Assembly (NCBI GenBank): GCA_013076295.1
Contig: RQOL01000855.1
Span: 806,001-870,000 of the forward strand
Source of the DNA: Sanderia malayensis
Taxonomy: Eukaryota; Cnidaria; Scyphozoa; Semaeostomeae; Pelagiidae
Direction of reading: 5' to 3'
Length of the DNA stretch: 64,000 bases
In this document: one piece after another, positions 50,049 to 62,500 of the stretch
How positions within the stretch are numbered: position 1 is the first letter of the stretch
Layout: every line of letters starts with the position of its first letter
Notes under the pieces: generated by a model
The model's input: the letters and a program-made list of their open reading frames with translations, nothing else
The model's database searches: none
What the model was told of the DNA's origin: nothing
Made by a program: the position numbers and the translations under genes

Positions 50049-50093
50049 GGTAGATGATTTTTAGGATGCATCGAAACCGATCTGCTCGTACAC
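50049..50093 (-). repeat. Left copy of an inverted coding-like fragment
   Basis: This 45-bp block is the inverse complement of 51840-51884 with one mismatch. Read on the minus strand it ends VYEQIGFDAS followed by TAA, the same C-terminus as the plus-strand frame at 51744-51872. Confidence 0.8.
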
Positions 50094-50218
50094 AACTTTT
50101 TCGTTTTACGACGAAGTAGACCACCGAGCAAATACCGAGAATCGATCTTCACGAATAAAGCGGCGAGAATGCTTTGAGCTGTGATGTGTTTGTGATCGTT
50201 TTGGAAATGCTTTCGGCC

Positions 50219-50632
50219 TACACGCTTTTTTTTATAAGGAACCGTTTATAAGGAACCTACATGTAGAAGGTCAAAAAACTTAAGGAACTTTTGCTACTAA
50301 AGGCCAAATCACTAAGGAACTTTTTAATTTTGAATATATTTATATTTCCGCACAATTTACAATTAGGAAGCCGGTTCCCTTGATTTTCAGTACTTTTGCA
50401 TTATATGAAGCTTCTTCATGTTTTTACCTGTTATTATTTCACAAGTTTATAGCAAAACGTTGAATTTGAATGCTTTTCTTGCGTCTGTACTAATTATGTC
50501 CACTAAATGTGAACTTAAAATTAAGGAACTATTAAGGAACTTTTAGAACTACAAAGTGGTCAAAAGAGGTCTCAAAATAAGGAATTTAAAGAACTAGGCC
50601 CGAGCTAGGTTCCTTATAAAAAAAAGCGTGTA
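50219..50632. mobile_element. MITE 2, TA-flanked, with perfect 23-bp terminal inverted repeats
   Basis: CACGCTTTTTTTTATAAGGA with ACC (50221-50243) and its exact reverse complement (50608-50630) bound 410 bp between TA dinucleotides (50219-50220, 50631-50632). The interior repeats AAGGAAC-T-rich blocks and has no open frame. Its ends are unrelated to those of MITE 1 but the TA flank is the same. Confidence 0.9.
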
Positions 50633-51743
50633 ACTTCATTTGTATCCCTTGCATTGAATACCCAAAATACAACAACCAAAAGGTCCAACAAATTGATTTG
50701 TTTTCAGGGGCCCTGAACATTCGAGCATAAGTTTGTCTGTTTTATTTTTCACTATTCCAAAAATAAAGACAAGAACAAAAATCGTGCGGAGCAATTAATA
50801 AAACTTAAAACAAAGTTCAAGGAAAATTTAGAAAACGAGGTGTAGTGATGTCATCAAAATACAAGAGAATAAAAGAAGTATCACATGATTGTTCAGAATT
50901 CAAAGAATGCACACGGTTTCACCCATGATTTGAACCTTCCATGTGCATTTTTCTGCATTGAACAACCTGAATATCCTTTCCGTTACTAAAAATCCTCACC
51001 ACAGCGGCCTTGAAAATTCAAATTAGCAAACCAAATTTCTGGAAGAAGCCAAATTAAGCCAAATTTTAGCTCTAAGCCAAATAAAATTTTTTAAGCCAAG
51101 CACTTTTTAAAAAAGGCAAATTTCTGGAATTTGGCTTAGAAAAAGCCAATATGGCAACCCTGTCAGTCGTCAAATTGCCCCCCACTCCCTGCAATAAGCT
51201 CCCTCCAAAAATAAATAGGCCCCCAGGGGGCTAATTCGAGGATTTACGACATGCAGATTGTGAATTCTGCTGTCACCAAAATTGAAATCTCAACCGGAAG
51301 TTTGACTTTTATGATGTTATTTTGACAAGTTTGGTGTTGGTTGACCTGACTCCACACAAGTGTCAGCTTTGAGTTTTGTTGATGCTATCGATTTTTCTGT
51401 GACGTCATCAATCATAGGAATTAACAGAAACTCAATACAGATGAGATTAGTCATTAAATATTTGTATGCACAAAATCAGAATAGAATAAATCATTCTAAA
51501 TTCTCCTTTATTTTCTGTAAGGTATTGTGATTGTGTATTGAATATCAAGTCAACTTCCAGTTTACTGACGGTATGCAGATATGTAAAGTGACACAATATC
51601 TTTGTAATCGCCCAAAAGATATCATAGCACATTGTATGCAGAATATAACATTTGCAGGAAACATCCATAATGCTAGCATTATCATGAAAATCTACTGGCA
51701 TGTCAATTTACTCAGCAAGAGAACCAATTTCTTTCCGCCATTC
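50633..51743. other. Intergenic sequence with local AAGCCAAA repeats
   Basis: Near 51040-51145 the words AAGCCAAAT and TTTGGCTTAG recur in both orientations. Otherwise there is nothing I can assign. Confidence 0.35.
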
Positions 51744-51872
51744 ATGTCTGCTGAGCCATGCAAAGTCAACTCCGACGAAAACGATACTCTTTGTTCGTCG
51801 CACCGTTCGGTTGGATCATCGTCATACGACGAGAACTTGGTGTACGAGCAAATCGGTTTCGATGCATCCTAA
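51744..51872 (+). CDS. Small ORF, 42 residues, or C-terminal exon of an unknown gene
   Basis: The frame MSAEPCKVNSDENDTLCSSH continues to ENLVYEQIGFDAS and TAA. It is listed only because its 3' end is duplicated in inverse orientation at 50049-50093 with the stop codon kept, which hints that it derives from a real coding sequence. Codon content looks coding-like but no family is recognised. It may be a pseudogene fragment. Confidence 0.25.
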   Translation: MSAEPCKVNSDENDTLCSSHRSVGSSSYDENLVYEQIGFDAS

Positions 51873-52490
51873 AAATCATCTACCAACTCGAGGCTGGATA
51901 ACAATTTTCGATTTGCTTGCTTGCTGTATATTGATTATTTTTGTGGACCAGGGATAATTGAAATATTTTATTTACAAGTTATTCATTAGCTGGTTAATAT
52001 ATAAGATCTGTTATTAAAGTTGTCCGGATCAGAAATGAGTACTTTCTATTAGCGAAAACGAGGTATTTGTAACGTTGATTTTTACTTTTCAAACTGCTAA
52101 TGTAGTTTATACGACTGTGTTGTGTCTTATTTTCAGTCTTGTTGTTTTCGTTTGGCGATATAAATGTTACCCACTGTACTGTTTAGCGTCTTGTTCAAAT
52201 ATAAATGTTATTTTAAATTTCCCTTGAAAGTAACAACTTCTTCTTCTGGCTGAATGCGAAGTTTACCAAACAGATAATGTCATTCTTTTTATGTCTGCTA
52301 GTTTAATTTTCAGTGGCTTGAAACTTTATTATGGACGAAGATTTGACGATATTTGTGATCAACTTCTAGCTTCAGTTGTGCCGATGGATAATAAATTGAG
52401 ACATGCAAAGTAATTTAATAATCATTCCATTATAGGCCCTGTACATTAACCTTGAAAACTTCAGCTCAACTCAGCGTTTGTGTTTTTGTA
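51873..52490. other. Upstream region of MINDY2
   Basis: AT-rich sequence that should contain the promoter and 5' UTR; no other feature seen. Confidence 0.4.
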
Positions 52491-55400
52491 ATGTCTTCTG
52501 AAAGCGAAACTGCCTCAGATCTTTCGAAGGATATTATTGGACAAGTCTCCTCAACATACCTGGAAGATGAAGATGATGCGTTAAAGGAAGCAATGGCTCT
52601 CTCTTTGAGCGAAGAGCCAATCGAGTCAACAAGTGCTGAGAATTGTGATGACACTGCTGTTTCTGATGCTTCAGCCAAAGATTCTTCAGAAGAAACATTG
52701 ATCAAGAGTTCTAGCCTGTCGGAAGATTTGGTTCAGTGTGCAGGTGAAAACTGTGATGCTGAAGTCAGAGTTGATATTAGGAAGGAAACTGTAGGAGATA
52801 GAGTGGAGTCGAGTCAAGATGCCGATGAGGTAAGAATGGAAATAGGTGATGGTGTTGGAAGTGGCATGGAAATGGAAGGAGTTAAAGATAGCAAAATGGA
52901 AACAGAAGGAGTTAAAGATAGCAGCATGGAAACTGAAGGAGTTAAAGATAGCAGAATGGAAACAAAAGGAGTTAAAGATAGCAAAATGGAAACAGAAGGA
53001 GTTAAAGATAGCAAAATGGAAACAGAAGGAGTTAAAGATAGCAGAATGGAAACAAAAGGAGTTAAAGATAGCAAAATGGAAACAGAAGGAGTTAAAGATA
53101 GCATCATGGAAACAGAAGGAGTTAAAGAGGATACACAAATGGAAGTAAACATATGCGATTTTGGCAACAAGACAGAAATCCCTGTTGCAGATGATGGTAA
53201 TGCTGGTGTCAACCCTGTTTCCTTGACTGAGGAGTCAAGCATAGAAAAGCCACAATCTGGTGGTGCTGCATCAATAGAAAAGACTGCCACTTGCCAGACA
53301 AGCCCTGTCAGTGTTGCAAGCCGAGATGTCCAGCAATCATTTTACTACTTGAAGAAGCTGAAATTTAATGGAGAGCACATTCAGATTGTTACACAGAATG
53401 AAAATGGACCCTGTCCATTGCTCGCCATTGCTAATGTGCTGGCATTAAGCAAGCGCATTGTATTGCCATCTGTACAACAATGCATCACTGCTTCTCAGTT
53501 GATGGAATACATTGGTGATTATATACTCACTGTGGCTCCCCAGGTGAGTAGATCTTGTGGAGTGTTGATGTTATCCTTTGTGTTCTTATAAGCCATATCC
53601 TTAGTATCTTCTTATAAGATAAAATTGATAGCAGAGGATTGCAAAGATAAAACAAGATATCTTCATGCACAAAAGTAAACACAATATCAGGTTATCATAT
53701 CAATATAAAAAAACATACAAGCGGCAGGAAGAAGTACTATAACAACAACATTAATAAACACAGGGTAACAATGTACGATCCTAATTATTGTTGTTCAAAG
53801 TATAAGCAAAAATATAAGAAAGTACGGTGGGATCTCTATTAATGGACACATCTATACAGTGGGGACATCTTTATGCAATAGACAAATATTGTTGTCTCAA
53901 TGTTTTTAAAAATTGGACATCTCTTTGCAAAAGCAACCTCTATCCATCAGACACTTTTTTACAACAGACAAATTCATTAGATGTTTATTAAATGGAGGCT
54001 TCATTGTATTCTATGTCAGCATGATGGGTTTGCACGATAGTACTCTTATCCATGACACTACCTGACATTATTGTGTAATAATTTCATTGCCAGTTGTTTT
54101 TACTTGGCTTTTTTTCTGCAGAATGCAGATGAACAGTTCTTACTCAACTACCAGCAGAACATGCATGATGCAATATCGATAATGCACAAACTGCAAACTG
54201 GCATTGACGTTAATGTTAAATTCACTGGGTAAGTCTCTGCTCAACTTGCGTTGCATCATTGAACTCTGTGCTGTGTCTCTCACATGGTCTACATGTGATG
54301 GAACCTGGATATGGCTGACAGGAGAAATTGTCCAAATATACATTGTTGTATGACGGGTTGGCGTAAAACACAGAGATCACTAAGACACCAAGCCACTAAA
54401 CGATATAACTCAATGATTAGTTACATACATAGAGATAGGGTATAAGATAGAGGATATATATTATCACTATGGTTAGATATTGTAAATATTCTAGTAAACC
54501 CTCCCCTCCCAACTAATTTTGAAATGAATCTCGTTATCTGTTTGTTTTTCAAGGCCTCGAGATTTTGAATTCACGTCAGAATGTTTGGTTTTTGACTTGC
54601 TCAATATTGGTTTGTACCACGGCTGGCTTGTCGACCCACAAGATTTCAGAACTGTCACTGCAATTGGTTCTCTCAGCTACAACCAACTTGTCGAAAAAAT
54701 TATCAAAAGCAAAGAAAGTAACGTGACCGAAGAAACTGTGTCTCAAGGTAAACGCCCTCTCTTCTACAGGCCCTTTTAAGCGTCCAAATCAATAAGTGAC
54801 ATCACCAGAATGTAAACGCCTTTTTGAATAAACGCCCTTTCCCATTTAGCTCCTTTTAAGCGCCTGCAAAAGATGCTTCCTATTTTATTATAATTTCAAT
54901 AACAGCCCTGCCCTTTAAATAGTGTCCGACTCTTTATTTGATTCTTTGAGCGTCAATGTTTCTATTCCAGCTGACAAGATTTCTTATTTGCCACATGAAT
55001 TTTGATATTGCAATGTGTCCCTTTTCATTTGTGCCACACTATCTTGTATCGCACTTTGTATTATCACTTCTCTCGTGTATTTATGCCCTAGGTCTTCTGA
55101 CGGAGGCATTTCTAGAAGGAACAGCTAGTCAGCTGACGTATCACGGTCTGTGTGAGTTGAATAGTGCCGTTAACGAAGAGGAATTAGCTGTGTTCTTCAG
55201 AAACAATCACTTCAGCACACTGTACAAGCATAGGGTGAGTTATTGTTTTTAATGTAACCTGGATTCGCCTGAAAGTTGCCATATCGAGGCTCATATGTTG
55301 ATTCACTCATATGCTCATCATTTAAGTGAATTGATAAGGGAATCCCCGTTTTGTTACTAGGGTGAGCTGTTTCTTCTGGTAACCGATCAGGGATACCTGG

Positions 55401-55669
55401 ATGAGTCGCGCATCATTTGGGAGACACTGGCCAATGTCGACGGAGCAGGTCAGTTTGTTGATGAAAGTTTCCACACAGTCGGTCCGATGTCGTATCAGCC
55501 ACCGTCCAATGCAGAGACGGCAAAGTCAGCAACATCAAGCCAGCCAGCGATCAGTCATCAACTTTCACAAGAAGACAGAGAGTAAGTTATGGGGAGAGAG
55601 CTGTAAAGAACTTACCTCCACTACTACTTCTGTTGCTAATACTACTCCTGCTATTACTACTCCTGCTAT

Positions 55670-55704
<35 letters not shown>

Positions 55705-57157
55705 TTAATAATAATGATGATCATTATTTTGCTTATACTACTCCTGCTATTACTACTACTACTACTATTATTACTACCATCTCTCATACTTCTACTACCA
55801 GTTCTACTACTGCTGATGTTACTATTTTCAATATGATTGAAAACTTGAAGCAGTTTATTCAAAGGATGTTTTGAAGTAACTGAGCCGCACGTTTCTCTGC
55901 TTTTAGCTATCTGATTGCTCTTTCGCTTGGAGAGGATGCTCAACACAACACCACACGGACACCACAACAACAAGAAGCTCATGAGTAAGTTTATTTACAC
56001 TTATATTGCAACACTCACCCGACTACTTGACTGTCTATAAAGCATTTGGCAAAAATGCTATGGGAAGTGGCATGGAATTTGCTAACTTAAGCGAGCATGC
56101 GTGCTGCTGTTGTACCCACGTCTAATGTCTTTGCTAAGTGAGTTCAATAGAACGCGCTTAGCTTATGAATGCAGGGCATTCTATCACTGCATTGCCGTAT
56201 TCCCTTGCAACTTATGCTGCCCGTTATGCTGCACGTTAAGCTGCACATTAAGCTGCACGAGCACGATTCTGCGTGCTTTACTGATTGTGCAAATTTGTTG
56301 CGGATATTCTATTAAGCTCAGTCAAAATTAATACATTTGCGAATTTTAGGAGAATGTTTGCAACGAGGAGAGGGGTTGTTGATTTTGATTAATTTCTCCA
56401 CAGCCTCGCACTTGCACAGCGGTTGCAAAGCGAAGAGAACGAATTTGCTGCCAGGCAACAACAACAACAACAACAACAGAATCATCCTCAACAACAGCAA
56501 CCACAATCCAGACACACCTATGCTCAAGACAATACATATCGACAGCGCCAGCAACAACCAACTCGCGGTGAGGTGGGAGGAAGAGGACGGTCTTCAGACG
56601 ACAGAAATGTAAGTGTCCTGTTGTTCACTGTTATACGGCTGTTTCGAGTTTGCTATCGATAATTTGTGTGGTTTTACGTATGGACAGTGCAGTATGGTAC
56701 AGTTGATGCTAATTCGGTATGGAGTTTGACTTACTTGAAGTATTTGTACAGACTGACTCAACCCGGCTTCTCGCCATACTCGAACGACTTTCTGCTTTAC
56801 TTGAGTGCAATGGCGTAGATAGGAAATTTTGTAGGGGGGACGAGAAATTCAGATTTTCCGACAAGAATAAGCATTTTGGTTTCTTCAAGACTATGATTAC
56901 AAGATAAGGAAATTAGCTTGAACTGAACGTAAACAGAAGATATTTATTTTCCGACAAGATCAGCAATTTTCCGACAAAACGGCAGTTTAGCTCTACAGGG
57001 TTTTTTCGCCCCTCCTGGCCCCCTCTATCTATGCCACTGCTTGAGTGTCCGAATTTTCCAGGGTCACCTGTAATTAATAAATGGAAATTTCGCTGGATTT
57101 ATGTCATAGTCGTTTTTGTTTTTTTTTTCACAGGCCGACAAATGCACGATCCTGTAG
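52491..57157 (+). CDS. MINDY2: MINDY-family Lys48-polyubiquitin deubiquitinase
   Basis: Eight exons: 52491-53543, 54122-54228, 54554-54747, 55092-55234, 55361-55581, 55906-55983, 56404-56608, 57134-57157; 674 residues. MINDY1/2 are cysteine proteases that trim Lys48-linked ubiquitin chains from the distal end. The catalytic region includes QNENGPCPLLAIANVL, with the nucleophile Cys and, six residues before it, the oxyanion Gln. Then come LVFDLLNIGLYHGWLVDPQD, a conserved NNHFST, and LFLLVTDQGYL. Two ubiquitin-binding helices follow (DYLIALSLGEDAQ and DLALAQRLQSEENEF), then a Gln-rich tail. The N-terminus has a UIM-like DDALKEAMALSLSEE and nine near-identical ten-residue repeats. The last exon adds only ADKCTIL and the stop; CTIL reads as a CaaX-type prenylation box. 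The start is the ATG at 52491; no upstream in-frame ATG exists. Confidence 0.92.
52870..53130 (+). repeat. 30-bp tandem repeat coding for METEGVKDSK units
   Basis: Nine units (with K/R/S/I at the last position and T/K variation at the third) in the disordered N-terminal part of MINDY2. The period is exactly 30 bp and units differ by one to three bases. Confidence 0.92.
54760..54930. repeat. Dispersed repeat with AATAAACGCCC words (MINDY2 intron)
   Basis: TAAACGCCCTCTCTTCTACA, then CCCTTTTAAGCG, AATAAACGCCC and CTCCTTTTAAGCGCC. The same words occur in the NSF intron near 62920-63000. Confidence 0.55.
55610..55810 (+). repeat. Compound ACT trinucleotide microsatellite in a MINDY2 intron
   Basis: Runs of ACT/TAC repeats with interruptions, including an uninterrupted stretch near 55668-55702. 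It gives rise to polyleucine- and polythreonine-like false frames. Confidence 0.9.
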
Positions 57158-57887
57158 ATATCACGAAATTCATACCACTTACCAACACGAAAGTTTTCAT
57201 TCAACGTGTCGATGGTTTTTTCACGCTGACTACAAATACGCAAAGAATCGCTCAACCACCCTCGCAAAAATTATTTATTCCCAATCCATTATTGTCATTG
57301 TGGTACGCTTATTTTGTTTTACATTTTTTGAAATATTTCAACAGACATTTTCTTCTTTATAAATGTCCTCTAAAACTGCTGTTCCCCAGTGTTAGTAGTT
57401 TTCTAGGGTAACAAAGTCAATAGAAATTATCTTTGCATCATCATATTATACTATAGTATTATTCTCTCTGCTTTGAAAAACTTTCTTATAAAATATAGAT
57501 TTACCTTCAACAATACGTGAAATAGACCGCATCTTTTTGTTTCATCATCTGCCACTAGCATATCGGTTATTTTCTCGTGTGTTTTTATATATATGGTAAT
57601 AATTTTGAATCATTATATCTGGAAATAAATATTTATGTATACTATCTTTGATTTGAAAAATAGACAAAGCCATACAGGCAGAATCTTTTTTCTTTTTCAC
57701 TTTGAGAGCCTGTGGAAATGATATGAAATAATTTGCTTCATTTACATCTTACATATTTATTTCCTGAGTTTCAGATTGTTTTATCAACAGAATTTTTCTA
57801 CCCAAGGTGAGTATGAATAAAAATCGAAATATTTCAATTTTGTTTTATGAGCTGGCATTTTTACTGACACAATCAAATACATAAAAA
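57158..57887. other. Convergent 3' region of MINDY2 and COX18
   Basis: AT-rich; presumably both 3' UTRs. Positions 57615-57640 contain an AATAAA-type word (GGAAATAAATAT) on the plus strand that could serve MINDY2. Confidence 0.4.
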
Positions 57888-59102
57888 TTAATGTTTCCTT
57901 TGAATGATCATAAAATCTTGCCATTTTGTTTTCAGAATTTCAAATTTATCCTTGAATGGTGTTTTACTTTCAGATGGTGCTTGTGGGATTCCAAGTTTCC
58001 TTCTCACACTTGGTTGCATCAGACATATATTCTGTGCAAGTCCATAGCTACTAGACGTGGCCCAGTACAGTGACATTGCAGTTGGCACTTGCGATGACGC
58101 AAGCATCATTCCTACAGTCATAATGCGAAACACACGTGTGAGTATCCGCTGTCTCATGCTTGGAACTTTTCGTCGAAGGGTGTTTAGCTCAATGTTCAAC
58201 AAATTTGTCACTCCTATTATCACTGGTATGATGTAATATGGATCGCTTACAGTTAAATCGTGGAACCACAGACATCCACCGGTTAACAGATCTGGGTGGC
58301 ACTGGACAATTTCCGTTACTGATTCTGTTGTCTTCGGAAAGAACCCTGAAATATTGCGCAGTGCCAATGATATCAAGATCCACAGGGGTAGCTGAACCCA
58401 TGGAAGTAAATAAAGTTTCATTGGGTTGCAATTTTCTCTTCTGTAGATATCTAGAGTGTACTTCCTTGCCTCTTGTCTGTATTTCCGTTCAACTTCTTCA
58501 GCACTCTCTCCATTTCGCTTTCCTTTGATTGCAATATTGTGCTTCAATGCCTCATACACCTCTTTCAATGTCGGCTGCAAAAGCTCTGTTTTTGCAACAG
58601 CTGTTGCCTGCACTCTCGCTAGAGGTAGTGTTATCACAAATCGAAGTAGAATCGTTGAAGATACGATGGTTGCCCACCACGGTAGACCAGTAAAGCTTTG
58701 CATATTTATCAGCAGTGTCTGTATGCCGACCACAAGAGGAAACGTGTAATAATATGTTGGCAAGGACGAGCTATGGCAGATTGGATTTTCTCTTCTTCTC
58801 TCTCCAGTTTCAAAGTTTGATGCGTCACGGAGGAGTTTTTGTTCTGGGGAGTTGCTATAATGCGCATTGCAAAGAGAAGAAGGTTGTCTAAAGCAAACAC
58901 CGTTCGTTTGAAGGACACTTGACGAGTAACAACCCGGCCATTTCACATTGTTTGACGAAGGTCTGCTACCAAGTGCTGAACTAAAACTAAGAAGTCGTTG
59001 TGAAAATATGGCCCTTCTTCCATTAAGACGACTGATCGCCAAGGTTAGAAAAGTCTCCACCTTTGAACATCCTTGATTCTTGCAAGCACAGGCAGCAAGC
59101 AT
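57888..59102 (-). CDS. COX18: COX18, mitochondrial inner-membrane insertase (Oxa1/YidC family)
   Basis: One uninterrupted frame of 404 residues. COX18 inserts the C-terminal tail of COX2 into the inner mitochondrial membrane. The N-terminus is Arg/Ser-rich and poor in acidic residues (SRLNGRRAIFSQRLLSFSSA), as expected for a matrix-targeting presequence. Membrane segments of the insertase core follow: FTGLPWWATIVSSTILLRFV then ITLPLARVQA; YLLPWVQLPLWILISLALR; PYYIIPVIIGVTNLL; and MTVGMMLASSQVPTAMSLYW. The hydrophilic loop between the first two (KGKRNGESAEEVERKYRQEA) is typical. Intronless, although its neighbours have many introns. It is divergent to NSF across about 410 bp. Confidence 0.93.
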   Translation of the reverse strand: MLAACACKNQGCSKVETFLTLAISRLNGRRAIFSQRLLSFSSALGSRPSSNNVKWPGCYSSSVLQTNGVCFRQPSSLCNAHYSNSPEQKLLRDASNFETGERRRENPICHSSSLPTYYYTFPLVVGIQTLLINMQSFTGLPWWATIVSSTILLRFVITLPLARVQATAVAKTELLQPTLKEVYEALKHNIAIKGKRNGESAEEVERKYRQEARKYTLDIYRRENCNPMKLYLLPWVQLPLWILISLALRNISGFFPKTTESVTEIVQCHPDLLTGGCLWFHDLTVSDPYYIIPVIIGVTNLLNIELNTLRRKVPSMRQRILTRVFRIMTVGMMLASSQVPTAMSLYWATSSSYGLAQNICLMQPSVRRKLGIPQAPSESKTPFKDKFEILKTKWQDFMIIQRKH

Positions 59103-59513
59103 GGTTCTTCTTTCTCATTTTGGTCACAACACCACGAGTGATCGTCAATAACAATCAATAAATTTGTTGCTGTTGTTCATTCAAAGCGAGGCGAAAGCAA
59201 AATGATCTGAGGAAAAAATTCCCTTGCCATTCTCACTGAATGATGTCACTGGTGCCGCCGTGGCATATAGGGGAAGTACGGCTATATTTATAGAAAATAA
59301 TCTATAATTATACCATTGAACATTATAGATATATAAAGTGATGTTTCTTAATTTGCATTAACGTTCTCTCTGAACAGGAACACACGCAAAGTTATCTTTT
59401 TATCGCAGTGGATTTCTTTATTTTGGCGAGATAAAAGAAGCTTACTATAACAACTGTCAACTACCACACCATAACAACATCGTATTTTGTTTATTGTTTA
59501 TGTATGGGCCAGG
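59103..59513. promoter_or_regulatory. Bidirectional promoter region of COX18 and NSF
   Basis: The two divergent start codons are 411 bp apart, so both promoters must fit here. No TATA box or other element could be placed with confidence. Confidence 0.5.
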
Positions 59514-62500
59514 ATGTCGTACAAAGTTGTAAAAGCACCAAGTGAACAACTATCTCTTACAAATTGCGTCACTGTTAATGCTAATGACTTTGATTTAGAC
59601 AGACTGAAGTAAGTATATGTTGGAATGCACTTTGTCTCCACTGTGTGATACATAATTCTTCCATACATTTTAATTTCCCTTATTGTTCATCCTATAGGTA
59701 TTTAGAAGTCTCCTTGCAGGAGAAAGGAAAATACATTTTTGCTATTAAAGGAGGTTGTGTTAATCGAGGAGAGCTTGGCTTCAGCTTCATTCAGGTTTGT
59801 TGAGTTTTGACACTGGTAAAGATTGTTAACCTTCATGCAAGGTCTAGGAAAAGTCTCTAAGCATTTAATTAATCTGCTCCTCAAACCCCACAGTATGGCT
59901 TGTGCACACCCAAGATATACTTAATTGCACACCTTGAAAGTAACCATGATGGGTGTGACAAAGGTGTGACAAGGGTGTGCAGCATGTTACCATCTATGCG
60001 TAGCATTGTGTGTGATTAGGGACACATTGTGTGAGTGCAGCTGAACATTCAATACGCAGTGGAACTTAACAACTTGGAATGCAATGAATATTTTGCATGT
60101 TTCTCTTTAAATTTCATACTTGCACACCTCAATGTTCTCTGCACACCTGAGATCTCGGCAAAATTTTCCATGCTCTACACTCCAGTCTATTCAACAGTAT
60201 GAGAAAGAGCACTGGGGAATGGAATATGAAGGAACTCAAATTCATTTTTGTTCAACTTCCATTTGTGTGTGTCATGTTACTTGCAAAGCACTATGGGTAC
60301 ATAGGAACATGCTGACCCTTTTGATCCATCCTAAGCTGCTCCTTGTTCATCCAGTAGACAATTTGACTGAAGGTTTGAAATGAAACTTTTTTCTTGCAGA
60401 GAAAATGGACTGGGGTTGTTTTACAGTCATTTATTGAAGGTAGGGGAATTATCCAAGTTCAAACAAGAAGCAAGGGCTCTGTTATGAATTTTCATGAAAC
60501 TTGCTATTCATTCTATCAATTTAGAATCAATTAGTCAACATACTTATTTAAAATTGTTATAATATCTATTCTTCCTTACTAATTCTATCTGCTTGCTGTA
60601 TATTGGTTGTTATCAATCATTTTTAGAACTTTTATTTAATGACATTGCGGTTATATTAGTCAACATGCCAAGGTTGAACTATATTCTTGATTGAATCAAT
60701 GTGGTATTGTATCAGTATTAGTAGCAGCAATTGTTGTCTCTGCATTTGACGATGCTTGGTATGGGATCAGACTGACTGTGTGAAACTGTCCTTCTTAGTC
60801 GTTCATCATTTCCTCTTTTTCTCTTAGCTAAGCCATATGTTTTTGAAAAGAACAAAAGTTTTATTGGAGCAATGACTGTTGAAGCAGACTTTTTGCAAAA
60901 AGCAAAGTCAGTGGACATTTCTTTATGCTCTATAATATTTTTCATACAGGCAATATTTTGTGTTTTTGTCTTACATTTCCCTTTCTGTTCAGTTGTCTGT
61001 GTTTGAGGTCTCCTGTTTTCAAAATGTGGAGCAGACAGCAAAGCGAACTCCCTGTTCTTCTTTATCCTGTGAACGATTTGTTTGTTTTGAAAGCGCTAGT
61101 TAGCTGATAACCTCTATTTCGCTCTTCCATTAGGTCCACGCAAGAGGCCTACGACACTGACAAGATGGCTGCAGAATTCACAGTCTTCTTTCAGTCGTTG
61201 CCTTTCACTTTGGGACAGCCGGTCGTATTCAGCTTTGAAGGAAAACCATTCTTACAGCTGACAATAACATCCATGGACCGTGAGTATATCCGCAAGAAGT
61301 ATTCCTCAATACTATTCTGAAGCATGTTTTTAGAAGGCTTTGATACTTAAAGTTAAATTGTTAAATCTTTCCTGGATTTATTTGTTTGCAGGTGCTGATA
61401 TGCACATACTAACCGGCAATATTGAGAAGAAATCGGAGAAACGAGACAAGGTGTGTATTGACAATTTTTTCCTACAAATTTCTTTTTCCTAATGACGTTT
61501 CTCGTGAGAGGTTATGAGTAACTTGCAAAGATGAAAAATTCTCTGAGCACAAGCGATGTTTTGCTTGTATCTGTACTGTAACTCGTGATAGAGCACTGTG
61601 GCACGGATAAATGCAAGTAGTGATAAACGAAAGCACATTCTTCTTGCAACGCATTCATATAAACACTACACATGTGTTTACAGTACATGCAAATGTGCAG
61701 TACATAAGTATGTACACTGCATTCTTTTATCTCATAGCTTCGAACTGGTGTTTTAATGGCGAACACTTCAATCATCTTCGAAAAAGCTGAGGTACAATGG
61801 GTTATTGCAAGTGTTTTTGTCATAATTTCCTCTCCCTGGTGCTATTTCTAATATTGCTGCGTAATTTCGTCGAGGTTGAAGCGTCGTGTTTCTGCAACGA
61901 CCCCCGCTTTCGTATAAGAATTTCCATTTAATAATAGTCTCGGTCTCTCGACCTGTCTTCTAGTACAGTGACCACTAGCTTAACGAAATCCCAATATACC
62001 GTATCAGTTTTTATGGATTTCTTTTAAGCTTCGTTTTATACAGATTTTGCTAAACTACTAGTTTATCTTTTTATTTGTTTCAGGACTCAAAGTTGTCCTT
62101 GAAAGGAAAGGCAAGAGGGTAAGATGATAATTTTATGACGAGTTCTCAATATAGTTGCTGAAAATCTTTGCTCTTGACACAGAACTTTTTCAACCTTATA
62201 TTTTGAGCAGTTTTAAACGAAGTTACGAAAATCTGTCTTCGTAGACAACAGGTTTTCCTACTCACTGCATTGCGTCCTTGTGCCCCACTCATCTTTGATT
62301 GCTCGATTGTGGTTGGTTCGTTTTTACTTTTGCGTCGAACGAGTTTTGAGCGAGGCACAGGGACGCAACGTAGTGAGTCTACTAACACGGGCATGTATCC
62401 CATTGTATTTCGTGCCATATCTGTAGCCTTAACCATGCATTATCACCATTAATCATCAGCCATATCATTTTTCATTACCATACCGTATTGCTGTTATTTC

